Below, one piece after another: positions 17,234 through 25,787 of a DNA stretch of 64,000 nt (positions within the stretch are counted from its first letter, which is position 1; each line of letters opens with the position of its first letter). Source of the stretch: Pseudomonadota bacterium (GTDB taxonomy: Bacteria > Pseudomonadota > Gammaproteobacteria > Burkholderiales > Gallionellaceae); the NCBI GenBank assembly GCA_021848465.1, contig JAJZUP010000001.1, positions 620,001 through 684,000 on the forward strand, in the 5' to 3' direction. Position numbers and translations under genes: made by a program. Below the pieces are notes generated by a model that saw only the letters and a list, made by a program, of their open reading frames with translations, searched no databases and had not been told where the DNA came from.

Positions 17234-18223
17234 ATGAAGACACTGGTAACTGGGGGTTGTGGTTTTATTGGTAGTCACTTGTCGGAAATGCTGCTAGCGT
17301 TGGGGCACGAGGTTGTGATTCTTGATAATCTTGCGTGTGGGCGCAAGTCAAATATTCAGTCATTTGAAGAAGATCCTAATCTGAAATTTCATCAGGTTGA
17401 TATTTGTGATCGGGATGCAATGCGGCCTTATTTCCAGGGGGTGGATTGGGTATTCCACATGGCAGGATTGGCAGATATTGTGCCTTCTATTGAGCAGCCC
17501 GATGGTTATTTTCAGACTAATGTTTCGGGAACCCTTAATGTGTTGCAGTGCGCGCGCGAGGCTGGTGTGAAGCGATTGGTATATGCGGCTTCGTCATCAA
17601 GTTATGGAATCCCGGATGCATATCCTACGCCGGAAACGGCGCTAATCTCTCCTCAATATCCGTACGCGCTGACAAAATATATGGGAGAGGAATTGGTGTT
17701 GCATTGGGCGCATACATACAAATTGCCGGCAATATCTTTGCGACTATTTAATGTATATGGTCCTCGCTCACGTACATCGGGGGCATACGGGGCGGTTTTT
17801 GGAGTCTTCCTAGCGCAAAAACTAAACGGTAAGCCTTTTACCGTTGTCGGCGATGGCACGCAGACGCGTGATTTTACCTATGTGACGGATGTGGCTTCGG
17901 CATTCATTAAGGCGGCTCAATCTGATGTGAGTGGCGAGGCAATGAACGTCGGGAGTGGCAACCATTATAGTGTGAATCGGCTTGTGGAGTTGCTGGGGGG
18001 GGGGGTTGTTTATATTCCTAAACGGCCAGGGGAGCCAGATTGCACGTTTGCGGATACCAGTAAAATTAAAACATTGTTGGGGTGGGAACCCCAAGTTCCG
18101 TTTGAGATCGGCGTAAAAAATATGCTAAATAGCATTGCAAACTGGAAGGATGCGCCAGTATGGGATCCGGGTAGCATTGGGCAAGCGACTAGTACGTGGT
18201 TCCGTTATTTGGGAAAAAAATAG
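17234..18223 (+). CDS. NAD-dependent sugar epimerase/dehydratase (extended SDR)
   Basis: This 329-residue protein is similar to UDP-glucose 4-epimerase-like SDRs. It has the Rossmann motif TGGCGFIGSH and catalytic YALTK, and the NVYGPR segment follows. It would act on a nucleotide sugar made in the same cluster. A run of eleven G residues at 17995-18005 lies inside the coding sequence near codon 257, and a one-base slip there would truncate the protein. The exact sugar is not predictable from the sequence. Confidence 0.85.
   Translation: MKTLVTGGCGFIGSHLSEMLLALGHEVVILDNLACGRKSNIQSFEEDPNLKFHQVDICDRDAMRPYFQGVDWVFHMAGLADIVPSIEQPDGYFQTNVSGTLNVLQCAREAGVKRLVYAASSSSYGIPDAYPTPETALISPQYPYALTKYMGEELVLHWAHTYKLPAISLRLFNVYGPRSRTSGAYGAVFGVFLAQKLNGKPFTVVGDGTQTRDFTYVTDVASAFIKAAQSDVSGEAMNVGSGNHYSVNRLVELLGGGVVYIPKRPGEPDCTFADTSKIKTLLGWEPQVPFEIGVKNMLNSIANWKDAPVWDPGSIGQATSTWFRYLGKK
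17995..18005 (+). repeat. Poly-G tract (G11) inside an epimerase gene
   Basis: Eleven consecutive G bases encode GlyGlyGly plus flanking codon parts. Runs of seven or eight G occur elsewhere in the AT-rich region, but this is the longest one noticed. Such tracts can change length by slippage and switch genes on and off. Confidence 0.9.
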
Positions 18224-18266
18224 AACCCGCCTACCATTTTGAAACGATAGCATTAAGGAAGAAAAG

Positions 18267-19220
18267 ATGCATCATCATGCATTGTACCGGTCAATGTTGC
18301 GAATTCGGCGAATCGAGGAGGCTTTAGCGGATCGATATGCTGAGCAGGAAATGCGTTGTCCAATGCATCTGTGTATTGGGCAGGAAGCAATTGCTGTTGG
18401 GGTGTGTGCGGCGCTTTCTGCCAGCGATGTAATGTTTAGTAATCATCGTGCGCATGGTCATTACCTCGCTAAAGGCGGAAGTCTGAATGCGATGGTCGCG
18501 GAACTCTATGGACGTTCAACGGGCTGTTGTGGCGGTCGTGGGGGGTCGATGCACTTGATTGATCTGGATGTCGGCTTTATGGGGGCGACCCCGATTGTGG
18601 CGGGGACGGTTCCACTTGCAGTAGGGGCGGCTTGGGCGGCATCACTTAAAAAGGAAAAACGTGTCAGTGTGATTTTTCTAGGAGATGGTTGTTTTGAGGA
18701 GGGGGTTGTGCATGAGTCGATGAACTTTGCCGCTCTGCATAAACTGCCGATTGTTTTTGTATGTGAGAACAATGAGTTCTCAGTTTATACGCATTTAAGT
18801 GAGCGTCAAGCAAAGCGTCCGATTTATCGAATTGCGGAAGCTCATGGTTTGATGACCCAAGTTGGGAATGGAAATGATGTCGATGAGGTTTTGACCTTGG
18901 CTAAGACTGCGGTGCAGAACGCTAAGCATGGCAAAGGGCCTCAATTCATGGAATTCAGTACGTATCGTTGGCGTGAGCACTGCGGACCAGATTTTGACGA
19001 CCATCTTGGATATAGAACAACACAGGAAATTGAAATTGGACTAAAAGATTGTCCGATTGCAAAATATGAACAGAGGCTCAAGCAAAGCAATAGCTTATCT
19101 CAAGCGGACATTGATAAATATGAAGTAGAAATACGTGAAGAGGTAATCAAGTCGTTTGAATTTGCCTTGTCTAGTCCAAAACCTACTGCAATGGATGCGA
19201 TGGAGAGAGTCTATGCATAA
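18267..19220 (+). CDS. Thiamine-dependent dehydrogenase E1 component, alpha subunit-like
   Basis: This 317-residue protein matches the alpha subunit of 2-oxoacid dehydrogenase E1 enzymes (pyruvate or acetoin type). Seen are IGQEAIAVG, HRAHGHYLAKG, GGRGGSMH and the thiamine diphosphate motif GDGCFEEGVVHESMNFA ending in ENN. AAGGAAG precedes the ATG. It overlaps the beta-subunit gene by eight bases. No E2 or E3 gene is nearby, so it probably does not feed a classical dehydrogenase complex. In this context, ligation of an acyl or ketol unit to a sugar is a reasonable guess. Confidence 0.85.
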   Translation: MHHHALYRSMLRIRRIEEALADRYAEQEMRCPMHLCIGQEAIAVGVCAALSASDVMFSNHRAHGHYLAKGGSLNAMVAELYGRSTGCCGGRGGSMHLIDLDVGFMGATPIVAGTVPLAVGAAWAASLKKEKRVSVIFLGDGCFEEGVVHESMNFAALHKLPIVFVCENNEFSVYTHLSERQAKRPIYRIAEAHGLMTQVGNGNDVDEVLTLAKTAVQNAKHGKGPQFMEFSTYRWREHCGPDFDDHLGYRTTQEIEIGLKDCPIAKYEQRLKQSNSLSQADIDKYEVEIREEVIKSFEFALSSPKPTAMDAMERVYA

Positions 19221-20301
19221 TGCCGGAAGTAGGGATATTACCTTTGCCGAGGCGGTAAGGGAGGGATTGGATAATGCAATGGAGCGCGATTCGCGCGTCA
19301 TCCTAATAGGTGAAGGGGTGCCCGACCCCAAGGCCATTTTTAATACAACCGCAGGTCTACGCAATAAATATGGCGCGCAACGTGTATTTGATATGCCTTT
19401 GGCAGAGAATGGGCTGACAGGAGTTTGTATTGGTGCGGCTCTATCTGGCATGCGCCCCGTCATGGTTCACCAGCGTATTGATTTCGCTTTGTTGGCGATA
19501 GATCAACTGATTAATAATGCGGCTAAATGGCATTATATGTTTGATGGGAAAGCCTCTGTCCCATTGGTGGTTCGCGTAATAGTCGGTCGCGGCTGGGGGC
19601 AGGGGCCTCAACATTCGCAAAGCTTGCAAGCGATGTTTTCACTTGTGCCGGGATTGAAGGTGGTTATGCCGACTACGGCATATGATGCAAAGGGAATGCT
19701 GCTCTCGGCAATAGAAGATGACAACCCGGTCATGTTCATTGAACACCGTTGGTTACACCAGATCAAAGATAACGTGCCAGAGGAGTCTTACCGAGTGCCC
19801 TTAGACAAGGCAAAAATCTTGCACGAGGGAAATAAGGTTACAGTAGCCGCATTTTCATATATGGCAGTGGAGTCGCTAATCGCGGCAAAGGGGCTGATGG
19901 CGGCAATGGGAATAGCCGTTGATGTCCTTGACATGCGCAGTGTAAGTCAGCTGGATGTGGCCAGTGTTATAGACTCGGTTCGCAAAACTGGGCGGCTTAT
20001 TGTCGCAGATACAGCGTTTCGCACTGGAAGTATTGCAGGAGAGTTGATTGCGAAGGTTGTCGAGCAGGCAATGGATTTACTAACAACCAAGCCGGTGCGA
20101 GTGGCTTCGCCAGATCACCCTACGCCGACCTCTCACTTCATGGCTGAGCATTATTATCCAACCCCCCAGACGATAGCGGATGCGGTTCTAGATATGCTGG
20201 GGGCAGACAAAAACTCAGATGCATACCGGAAATTGTGCGAGCTGCTTCAGCGAGATGGTCCGCACGATACACCGAATCGTAGTTTTAAGGGTCCGTTTTA
20301 G
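19213..20301 (+). CDS. Thiamine-dependent dehydrogenase E1 component, beta subunit-like
   Basis: This 362-residue partner of the preceding alpha subunit has the beta-subunit pattern: FAEAVREGLDNAMERD at the start, FDMPLAENGLTGVCIGAAL, RVIVGRGWGQGPQHSQS, and the C-terminal transketolase-like DLLTTKPVRVASPDHPTP. The ATG at 19213 follows GGAGAG and overlaps the alpha gene. The last 40 residues extend beyond the usual core. With the alpha subunit it should form an alpha2beta2 E1. The missing lipoyl E2 partner points to a stand-alone activity. Confidence 0.85.
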   Translation: MHNAGSRDITFAEAVREGLDNAMERDSRVILIGEGVPDPKAIFNTTAGLRNKYGAQRVFDMPLAENGLTGVCIGAALSGMRPVMVHQRIDFALLAIDQLINNAAKWHYMFDGKASVPLVVRVIVGRGWGQGPQHSQSLQAMFSLVPGLKVVMPTTAYDAKGMLLSAIEDDNPVMFIEHRWLHQIKDNVPEESYRVPLDKAKILHEGNKVTVAAFSYMAVESLIAAKGLMAAMGIAVDVLDMRSVSQLDVASVIDSVRKTGRLIVADTAFRTGSIAGELIAKVVEQAMDLLTTKPVRVASPDHPTPTSHFMAEHYYPTPQTIADAVLDMLGADKNSDAYRKLCELLQRDGPHDTPNRSFKGPF

Positions 20302-20325
20302 TATTTATTAGTTAAGGTCAATTTT

Positions 20326-20661
20326 ATGAGTAGCAATCTTCAATATGCCACTGCGTTAACACCTAAACCGGGAGCAATGTGGCAGCAGGCACCCGATAGT
20401 GAGCGCCTAGAGTCGGTCAAAAAAGCCATGGCTTCCAATGCGGCTTTTCCAAGCAACATCATTACCGCAGTTGAGGCAAAGGCTGATGGTCAAGTAATTG
20501 TTAGGCTGCATGCCCCAGTTTCAGCAGATAAGCGAGGGACATTGTTGCTTGATCTTGAGGATTTTCTAAAAGCAACAGTTGATTCCGGCTTGGCTGTATG
20601 GCTTGAGCCTTTGGGTGATCGTAGTTCGCTAAGAAATCTTCGTGGAATTGAGGTGAAATAA
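20326..20661 (+). CDS. Small protein of unknown function, 111 residues
   Basis: I do not recognise this family. The protein is soluble, without membrane segments or cysteines. It has a short proline-containing N-terminus and a more ordered second half ending in SSLRNLRGIEVK. TAAGGT lies nine bases before the ATG, and the stop overlaps the next start (TAATG), so it is coupled to the second radical SAM gene. A role as subunit, chaperone or substrate-holding partner of the E1 or radical SAM enzyme is conceivable but unsupported. Confidence 0.7.
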   Translation: MSSNLQYATALTPKPGAMWQQAPDSERLESVKKAMASNAAFPSNIITAVEAKADGQVIVRLHAPVSADKRGTLLLDLEDFLKATVDSGLAVWLEPLGDRSSLRNLRGIEVK

Positions 20662-21800
20662 TGAGTGCAGCAGTTCAAACAAAAGAAGGGGCTCTGATCC
20701 TCGATTCACATAAACTTTCTTATCATATGGATCGAGTAAACGCATGGGAGGCTGGTGAGCGTATAGCACCGGTAAGCGTGGATATGTCCTTAACGCGTGC
20801 GTGCGGAGCAATGTGCTCATTTTGCTACGCTATGATGCAGGAGTCGCAAGCGCGCAGTAGCATTAAAACAGCGACAGCGCTTAATCTATTGGATGATTTC
20901 GCAGCAATCGGAATTAGAAGTGTCTCGCTGGTTTCGGATGGGGAAAGCACGCTTTCTAAAGCTTATGTGCCATTTATTCAGCATGCAGCGGAAGTAGGTA
21001 TTGACGTCGGGAATGCGACAAACGCATGGGAGTGGGAGCCTGAAAAAATTGAGGCAGTTTTGCCTCACATGACATGGATACGCTTTACGGTGGCAGCAGG
21101 GCGTCCCGAAAGCTATGCGAGCATCATGTATAAAGGGCCTGAGCATACTGAGGTTTTTGATCGGGCCATAAAACACATAAAATATGCCGTGGACTTAAAG
21201 AAAAGAAAAGGTCTGAAGGTGACTCTTGGCATTCAAATGGTGCTGATGCCGCATTTAAAAGACGAGATTATTCCATTTGCGCAACTGGGACTTGATTTGG
21301 GTGTTGATTATGCTGTGATCAAGCATTGCTCGGATGATGAGCAGCACACATTAGGTATTGATTATAGCCAGTATGACAGCTTGCATAATTTATTGGTGCA
21401 AGCGGAGGGGATGAGTAATGATCAGACCAAGATCATTGTTAAATGGGACAAGATTAAAGATGGTGACAAGCCATCATATAACAGGTTTTATGGTCCTCAA
21501 TTTCTCTTGCAAATCAGCGGTAGTGGTTTGGTAGCGCCTTCCGGCATGTTTTTCAATGCACGGTACTCCAAATTGCACATCGGCAATTTTACAGAAGAGC
21601 GTTTTATTGATATCTGGAAATCAGATCGATATTGGCGCGCGATGAATTACCTCGCCTCCCCTTCATTCGATGCTCAGACCATGATGGGGACTCTGCCGAT
21701 ACAGCATTACGTAAGTGTCGCACTCGATAATCATGCTAAGGGTATTCAGCGTATTCAACCGGGTGTCGGGCAAAAACCACTGCATGTAAATTTCCTGTAA
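20661..21800 (+). CDS. Radical SAM protein (copy 2, lacking SPASM cysteines)
   Basis: This 379-residue paralogue of the 16.1 kb enzyme has the cluster motif CGAMCSFC at the same residue numbers (48, 52, 55). Its C-terminal region keeps the domain outline (LHIGNFTEERFIDIWKSDRYWRA) but the cysteines that bind an auxiliary cluster in copy 1 are absent. SDGEST replaces GEGEP. The two copies therefore probably do different chemistry or work as a pair. The start codon overlaps the upstream stop by one base. Confidence 0.85.
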   Translation: MSAAVQTKEGALILDSHKLSYHMDRVNAWEAGERIAPVSVDMSLTRACGAMCSFCYAMMQESQARSSIKTATALNLLDDFAAIGIRSVSLVSDGESTLSKAYVPFIQHAAEVGIDVGNATNAWEWEPEKIEAVLPHMTWIRFTVAAGRPESYASIMYKGPEHTEVFDRAIKHIKYAVDLKKRKGLKVTLGIQMVLMPHLKDEIIPFAQLGLDLGVDYAVIKHCSDDEQHTLGIDYSQYDSLHNLLVQAEGMSNDQTKIIVKWDKIKDGDKPSYNRFYGPQFLLQISGSGLVAPSGMFFNARYSKLHIGNFTEERFIDIWKSDRYWRAMNYLASPSFDAQTMMGTLPIQHYVSVALDNHAKGIQRIQPGVGQKPLHVNFL

Positions 21801-21814
21801 TTCTGGATTGTCGC

Positions 21815-22237
21815 GTGTCGCAAGAGGTCGTGGTAAAAGCGATAATCTATGATCAAAGCGGGCGAGTCCTTTTGCAGCATAGAGATAATATCCCTAATAT
21901 AATCGAGCCGAATTGTTGGAGTTTTTTTGGTGGGGGAGTGGAAGCTGGCGAGAGCTTGCAGGAGGCGCTGGAGCGGGAGCTGCAAGAAGAGCTTGGTTGT
22001 AATGTAGGAAAAATAGAAAAAGAATTATTTCGCTGGACTCAAAGTGAAACAGGATACCTTCACGTGTGTTTTGGAGTCAGCTTTACTGCTTCGATTGAGG
22101 ATTTGCATCTGAAGGAAGGCCAGGCCATGGCTTGGTATACAACGAGCGAATTAATGGATGCTCCCTTGGATTTGTGCTCATTAGTTCGAATTGGCTTGCC
22201 TTATTTGGCAAGCGTTAGTAAAGAAAAAAACATCTGA
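21815..22237 (+). CDS. Nudix hydrolase
   Basis: This 140-residue protein carries a full Nudix box, GGVEAGESLQEALERELQEE, matching GX5EX7REUXEEXGU. Members hydrolyse nucleoside diphosphates linked to other groups. The start is GTG at 21815, only 14 bases after the second radical SAM gene. It could clean up a nucleotide sugar or a damaged nucleotide in this pathway, but substrate cannot be read from the sequence. Confidence 0.88.
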   Translation: MSQEVVVKAIIYDQSGRVLLQHRDNIPNIIEPNCWSFFGGGVEAGESLQEALERELQEELGCNVGKIEKELFRWTQSETGYLHVCFGVSFTASIEDLHLKEGQAMAWYTTSELMDAPLDLCSLVRIGLPYLASVSKEKNI

Positions 22238-22342
22238 AACGCCGATGCGATGTGGTTTCCTTTTGCTAAATAACGCTACGAAAAACATTGTAGATCAGGC
22301 TACAGCTTAAAGGCTTATAGTATTTTTGACCGGATATGAAAA

Positions 22343-24322
22343 ATGCAAAATAGATGGCAAGAGGATAAAGCAGAAAAAGTAAAGCACAGTGAACTGGAGT
22401 TGCGTGTTTATACTTCGCGCTTGCTGGGATATGACAAGTCGCTGGTGTTGCATGGAGGCGGCAATACCTCGGTAAAACTTTCTGAGAAGAACATCTTCGG
22501 GGAGGAGGAGCAGATCCTTTATGTGAAGGGCAGCGGCTGGGATTTGGAGACGATCGAGGCAGCCGGTTTTGCGCCAGTGCAACTGGAATACCTGAAGAAA
22601 CTGTCGAAGCTGCCCGAGCTGTCCGATCCCGAAATGGTCAACCAGCTCGTCACCCACCAGACTCGTGCGTCGGCACCGGTGCCATCGGTGGAAGCGATCC
22701 TGCATGCGATCCTGCCGTATCCGTTCGTCGACCATACGCACGCCGACGCCATCGTTTCGATCACCAACACTGCCGACGGTGAGAAGCGCATCCGCGAAAT
22801 CTACGGCAACGACGTGGTGGTGATTCCCTACGTGATGCCGGGTTTTGATCTGGCGCGGTTGTGCGCCGAGCGTTTCGCCGCCGAGGCGGGAGCGCAGACC
22901 ATAGGCATGGTGCTGTTGAACCATGGCATCTTCTCGTTTGGCCAGACCGCGAAGGAGTCCTATGAGCGCATGATCGCGCTGGTCGGCCGCGCCGAGGACT
23001 ACCTCAAGCAGCACAAAGCCTGGGAATTCGCACCGGCTGCGCAAAGCGTCAGCAGCAGCGGCGAGCTTGCGCGAGCACAGGCCAAGCTGCGCGCGGACGT
23101 GTCGCTGGCGGCCGGTTTTCCGGTCGTGGTGTCGCGCCATGCCAACGAACGCACGCTGTCTTTTGCGCGCCGCGCGGACATCTCCACCATCGCGCAGCAA
23201 GGTCCGGCCACGCCCGACCATGTGATCCGTACCAAGCGCCTGCCGATGCTGGGGCGCGACGTGGGCGCATATGTTGCCGAATACAAGAAGTATTTCGAAA
23301 GCCTTGAGCCAAAAGCTAAGGAGCGCAAGTCGATGCTCGATCCCGCGCCGCGCCTGGTGCTGGACGCCGAACTGGGCATGTGCGCGATAGGCCGCACCGT
23401 CAAGGATGCCGAGATCGTGGCCGACATCTACAACCACACCATCGACATTATCCAGCGCGCCACCGCGCTCGGCGGCTATCGGGCTTTGCCGGCCAAGGAC
23501 ATCTTCGACGTCGAATACTGGGACCTTGAGCAGGCCAAGCTGCGCAAGGGAGGCAAGGCACCGCAGTTCGCTGGCGAGGTGGCGCTGGTCACCGGTGCCG
23601 CTTCCGGCATCGGCAAGGCCTGCGTCGAATCGCTGTTGGCGCGCGGTGCAGCGGTGGTCGCACTCGACTTGGCCGAATCGGTGGTTACGATGAAGAGCGG
23701 GCCGAATTTCCTCGGCCTGCAGTGCGATCTGACTTCCGAGGAACAGTTCAAGAAGGCATTGGTGCAGACCGTGGAGCGCTTCGGCGGGCTGGACATGCTG
23801 GTGCTGAACGCGGGTATCTTCCCGGGCGGCTGCCGCATCGAGGCGCTGAAAACCGAGGAATGGCAGAAGGTGATGCGCATTAACCTCGATGCCAACCTGA
23901 TGTTGATGCGCGAATGCCATCCGTTCCTCAAGCTTGCGCCGCGCGGTGGTCGAGTAGTGGTGATCGGCTCGAAGAACGTGCCGGCGCCGGGACCGGGTGC
24001 CGCGGCTTATTCCGCCTCTAAGGCGGCGCTGAACCAGCTTGCACGCGTCGCGGCGCTGGAATGGGGGGGCGACAACATCCGTATCAATTCGCTGCATCCG
24101 AATGCAGTGTTCGACACCGGCTTGTGGACCGAGGAAGTACTGGCCGCACGTGCCAAGCACTACGGCCTCACTGTGCAGGAATACAAAACAAATAACGTAT
24201 TAAAAGTTGAGGTAACCAGCAAGGACGTGGCCGAGCTGACCGCCGAGATGTGCGGCCCGCTGTTCGCCAAAACGACCGGCGCATGGCTGCCGGTGGACGG
24301 TGGCAATGACCGCGTGATCTGA
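22343..24322 (+). CDS. Bifunctional class II aldolase / short-chain dehydrogenase
   Basis: This 659-residue fusion has an N-terminal zinc aldolase domain of the RhaD/fuculose-aldolase type, with metal ligands His131 and His133 in DHTHAD and His194 in LNHG. From about residue 410 a C-terminal SDR follows, with TGAASGIG and catalytic YSASK near 554. The fusion is known for rhamnulose-1-phosphate aldolase/dehydrogenases. Directly downstream are mtnP, apt and mtnA, so here it could split 5-deoxyribulose 1-phosphate (or its methylthio analogue) to DHAP and an aldehyde, which the SDR would reduce or oxidise. The gene is strikingly GC-rich after its first 100 bases. Confidence 0.85.
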   Translation: MQNRWQEDKAEKVKHSELELRVYTSRLLGYDKSLVLHGGGNTSVKLSEKNIFGEEEQILYVKGSGWDLETIEAAGFAPVQLEYLKKLSKLPELSDPEMVNQLVTHQTRASAPVPSVEAILHAILPYPFVDHTHADAIVSITNTADGEKRIREIYGNDVVVIPYVMPGFDLARLCAERFAAEAGAQTIGMVLLNHGIFSFGQTAKESYERMIALVGRAEDYLKQHKAWEFAPAAQSVSSSGELARAQAKLRADVSLAAGFPVVVSRHANERTLSFARRADISTIAQQGPATPDHVIRTKRLPMLGRDVGAYVAEYKKYFESLEPKAKERKSMLDPAPRLVLDAELGMCAIGRTVKDAEIVADIYNHTIDIIQRATALGGYRALPAKDIFDVEYWDLEQAKLRKGGKAPQFAGEVALVTGAASGIGKACVESLLARGAAVVALDLAESVVTMKSGPNFLGLQCDLTSEEQFKKALVQTVERFGGLDMLVLNAGIFPGGCRIEALKTEEWQKVMRINLDANLMLMRECHPFLKLAPRGGRVVVIGSKNVPAPGPGAAAYSASKAALNQLARVAALEWGGDNIRINSLHPNAVFDTGLWTEEVLAARAKHYGLTVQEYKTNNVLKVEVTSKDVAELTAEMCGPLFAKTTGAWLPVDGGNDRVI

Positions 24323-24353
24323 ACGATTAATCAAATCATCCAAGGGAACATTC

Positions 24354-25238
24354 ATGAGCGAAGCAAACAAGCCGGTGTTCGGCATCATCGGCGGCAGCGG
24401 TGTGTACGACATCGACGGGCTGGTCAACAAGCGCTGGCAGAAAATTTCCTCGCCGTTCGGCGAGCCCTCGGACGAATTGCTGTTCGGCGAACTTGACGGG
24501 CAGCAACTGGTGTTCCTGCCGCGCCACGGCCGCGGCCACAAGATCCCGCCGTCCGAGATCAACTTCCGCGCCAATATCGATGCATTGAAGCGCGCCGGCT
24601 GTACCGACGTGATTTCGGTCAGCGCGGTGGGATCCTTGCGTGAGCACCTGCAGCCCGGCATGTTTGTGATTGTCGATCAGTTCATCGACCGTACTTTTGC
24701 TCGTAATAAGTCGTTCTTCGGCAGCGGTCTGGTGGCGCACGTCTCGATGGCTCACCCTGTCTGTTCGCGTCTCGGTGATCACATTGAGGCAGCAGCTAAA
24801 GAGGCAGGTATTGAGGCGATGCGCGGAGGTACCTATCTGGTGATGGAGGGGCCGCAGTTCTCCACACTAGCCGAATCCGAACTGTATCGTTCCTGGAATT
24901 GCGACGTAATTGGAATGACCAACATGCCTGAGGCCAAGCTCGCCCGCGAGGCCGAGCTGTGCTATGCCACGGTTGCGATGGTTACCGACTACGACTGTTG
25001 GCATCCGGGGCATGATGCCGTGACCGTAGATCAGATCATCAAAGTGCTGCTCGGCAACGCCGATAAAGCGCGCAGCCTTGTCAAGCACGTAGTGCCGAAA
25101 CTCGGCGCCGATGCTGGTGCATGCAACTGTTCGTGCAGAAGCGCACTGGAGTTTGCGTTGATTACTGCCCCAGAGGCGCGCGATCCGCAGAAGGTCAAAC
25201 ACCTAGATGCAGTAGCCGGGCGTTTACTGAATAAATAA
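24354..25238 (+). CDS. mtnP: S-methyl-5'-thioadenosine phosphorylase
   Basis: MtnP cleaves methylthioadenosine, and in some bacteria 5'-deoxyadenosine, with phosphate to adenine and the ribose 1-phosphate derivative. The 294-residue protein has GIIGGSGVYDIDGL, LPRHGRGHKIPPSEINFRAN, MEGPQFSTLAES and NMPEAKLAREAEL, all typical. AAGGGA precedes the ATG. It sits between the aldolase fusion and apt, followed by mtnA, giving consecutive steps of a salvage pathway. A purine nucleoside phosphorylase role is less likely given TDYDCWH at the substrate loop. Confidence 0.92.
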   Translation: MSEANKPVFGIIGGSGVYDIDGLVNKRWQKISSPFGEPSDELLFGELDGQQLVFLPRHGRGHKIPPSEINFRANIDALKRAGCTDVISVSAVGSLREHLQPGMFVIVDQFIDRTFARNKSFFGSGLVAHVSMAHPVCSRLGDHIEAAAKEAGIEAMRGGTYLVMEGPQFSTLAESELYRSWNCDVIGMTNMPEAKLAREAELCYATVAMVTDYDCWHPGHDAVTVDQIIKVLLGNADKARSLVKHVVPKLGADAGACNCSCRSALEFALITAPEARDPQKVKHLDAVAGRLLNK

Positions 25239-25259
25239 CAACCTATCCCTGGAGTCATC

Positions 25260-25787
25260 ATGCCGATCAAATCACGCATCAGAACCGTCCCGCATTATCC
25301 CAAGCAGGGCATTATGTTTCGCGACATCACCACGTTGCTAAAGGATCCTGTTGGCCTGCGGGTTACCATAGACGAGCTGGCTCGACGCTATGGCGACATG
25401 AAAATCGACAAGGTTGCTGGCATCGAATCACGCGGCTTCATTCTTGGCGCGCCACTGGCCTATGTGTTGGGCAAAGGTTTCATTCCGATCCGCAAGAAGG
25501 GCAAACTGCCAGCGGAAACAATCGGCCACGACTATGAACTCGAATACGGTACTGACCGCATTGAGATACATACTGACGCCATTTCCAAAGGCGAGCGTGT
25601 GCTACTGGTTGATGATCTGATCGCTACTGGAGGAACTGCGGAAGCTGCATGTTCGCTGATCCAGAAAATCGGTGGTGAAATCGTTGAATGCTGTTTTGTT
25701 ATTGATTTGCCGGACGTCGGTGGGCGAGCACGACTCGAAAAGCACGGACAAAAAGTGTTTGCTTTATGCGAATTTGAGGGTGATTGA
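25260..25787 (+). CDS. apt: Adenine phosphoribosyltransferase
   Basis: Apt converts adenine and PRPP to AMP. The 175-residue length is standard. The PRPP motif [17 protein letters not shown], the N-terminal [20 protein letters not shown] and the [14 protein letters not shown] segment are all present. It would recycle the adenine released by MtnP one gene upstream. The stop overlaps the mtnA start by one base (TGATG). Confidence 0.95.
   Translation: MPIKSRIRTVPHYPKQGIMFRDITTLLKDPVGLRVTIDELARRYGDMKIDKVAGIESRGFILGAPLAYVLGKGFIPIRKKGKLPAETIGHDYELEYGTDRIEIHTDAISKGERVLLVDDLIATGGTAEAACSLIQKIGGEIVECCFVIDLPDVGGRARLEKHGQKVFALCEFEGD

Noticed and set aside
18267..20301. Housekeeping pyruvate or acetoin dehydrogenase
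   Set aside because: E2 and E3 genes are missing and the neighbours are glycan genes.
16125..21800. RiPP-type peptide modification system (radical SAM/SPASM plus small protein plus ABC exporter)
   Set aside because: The 111-residue protein has no core-peptide features, no peptidase is present, and all other neighbours are sugar enzymes. A sugar substrate is more economical.
22307..24160. 617-codon open frame on the minus strand
   Set aside because: It is the antisense of the GC-rich aldolase-SDR gene, where high GC at third positions suppresses stops. It has no recognisable domain, while the plus-strand frame has two complete ones.
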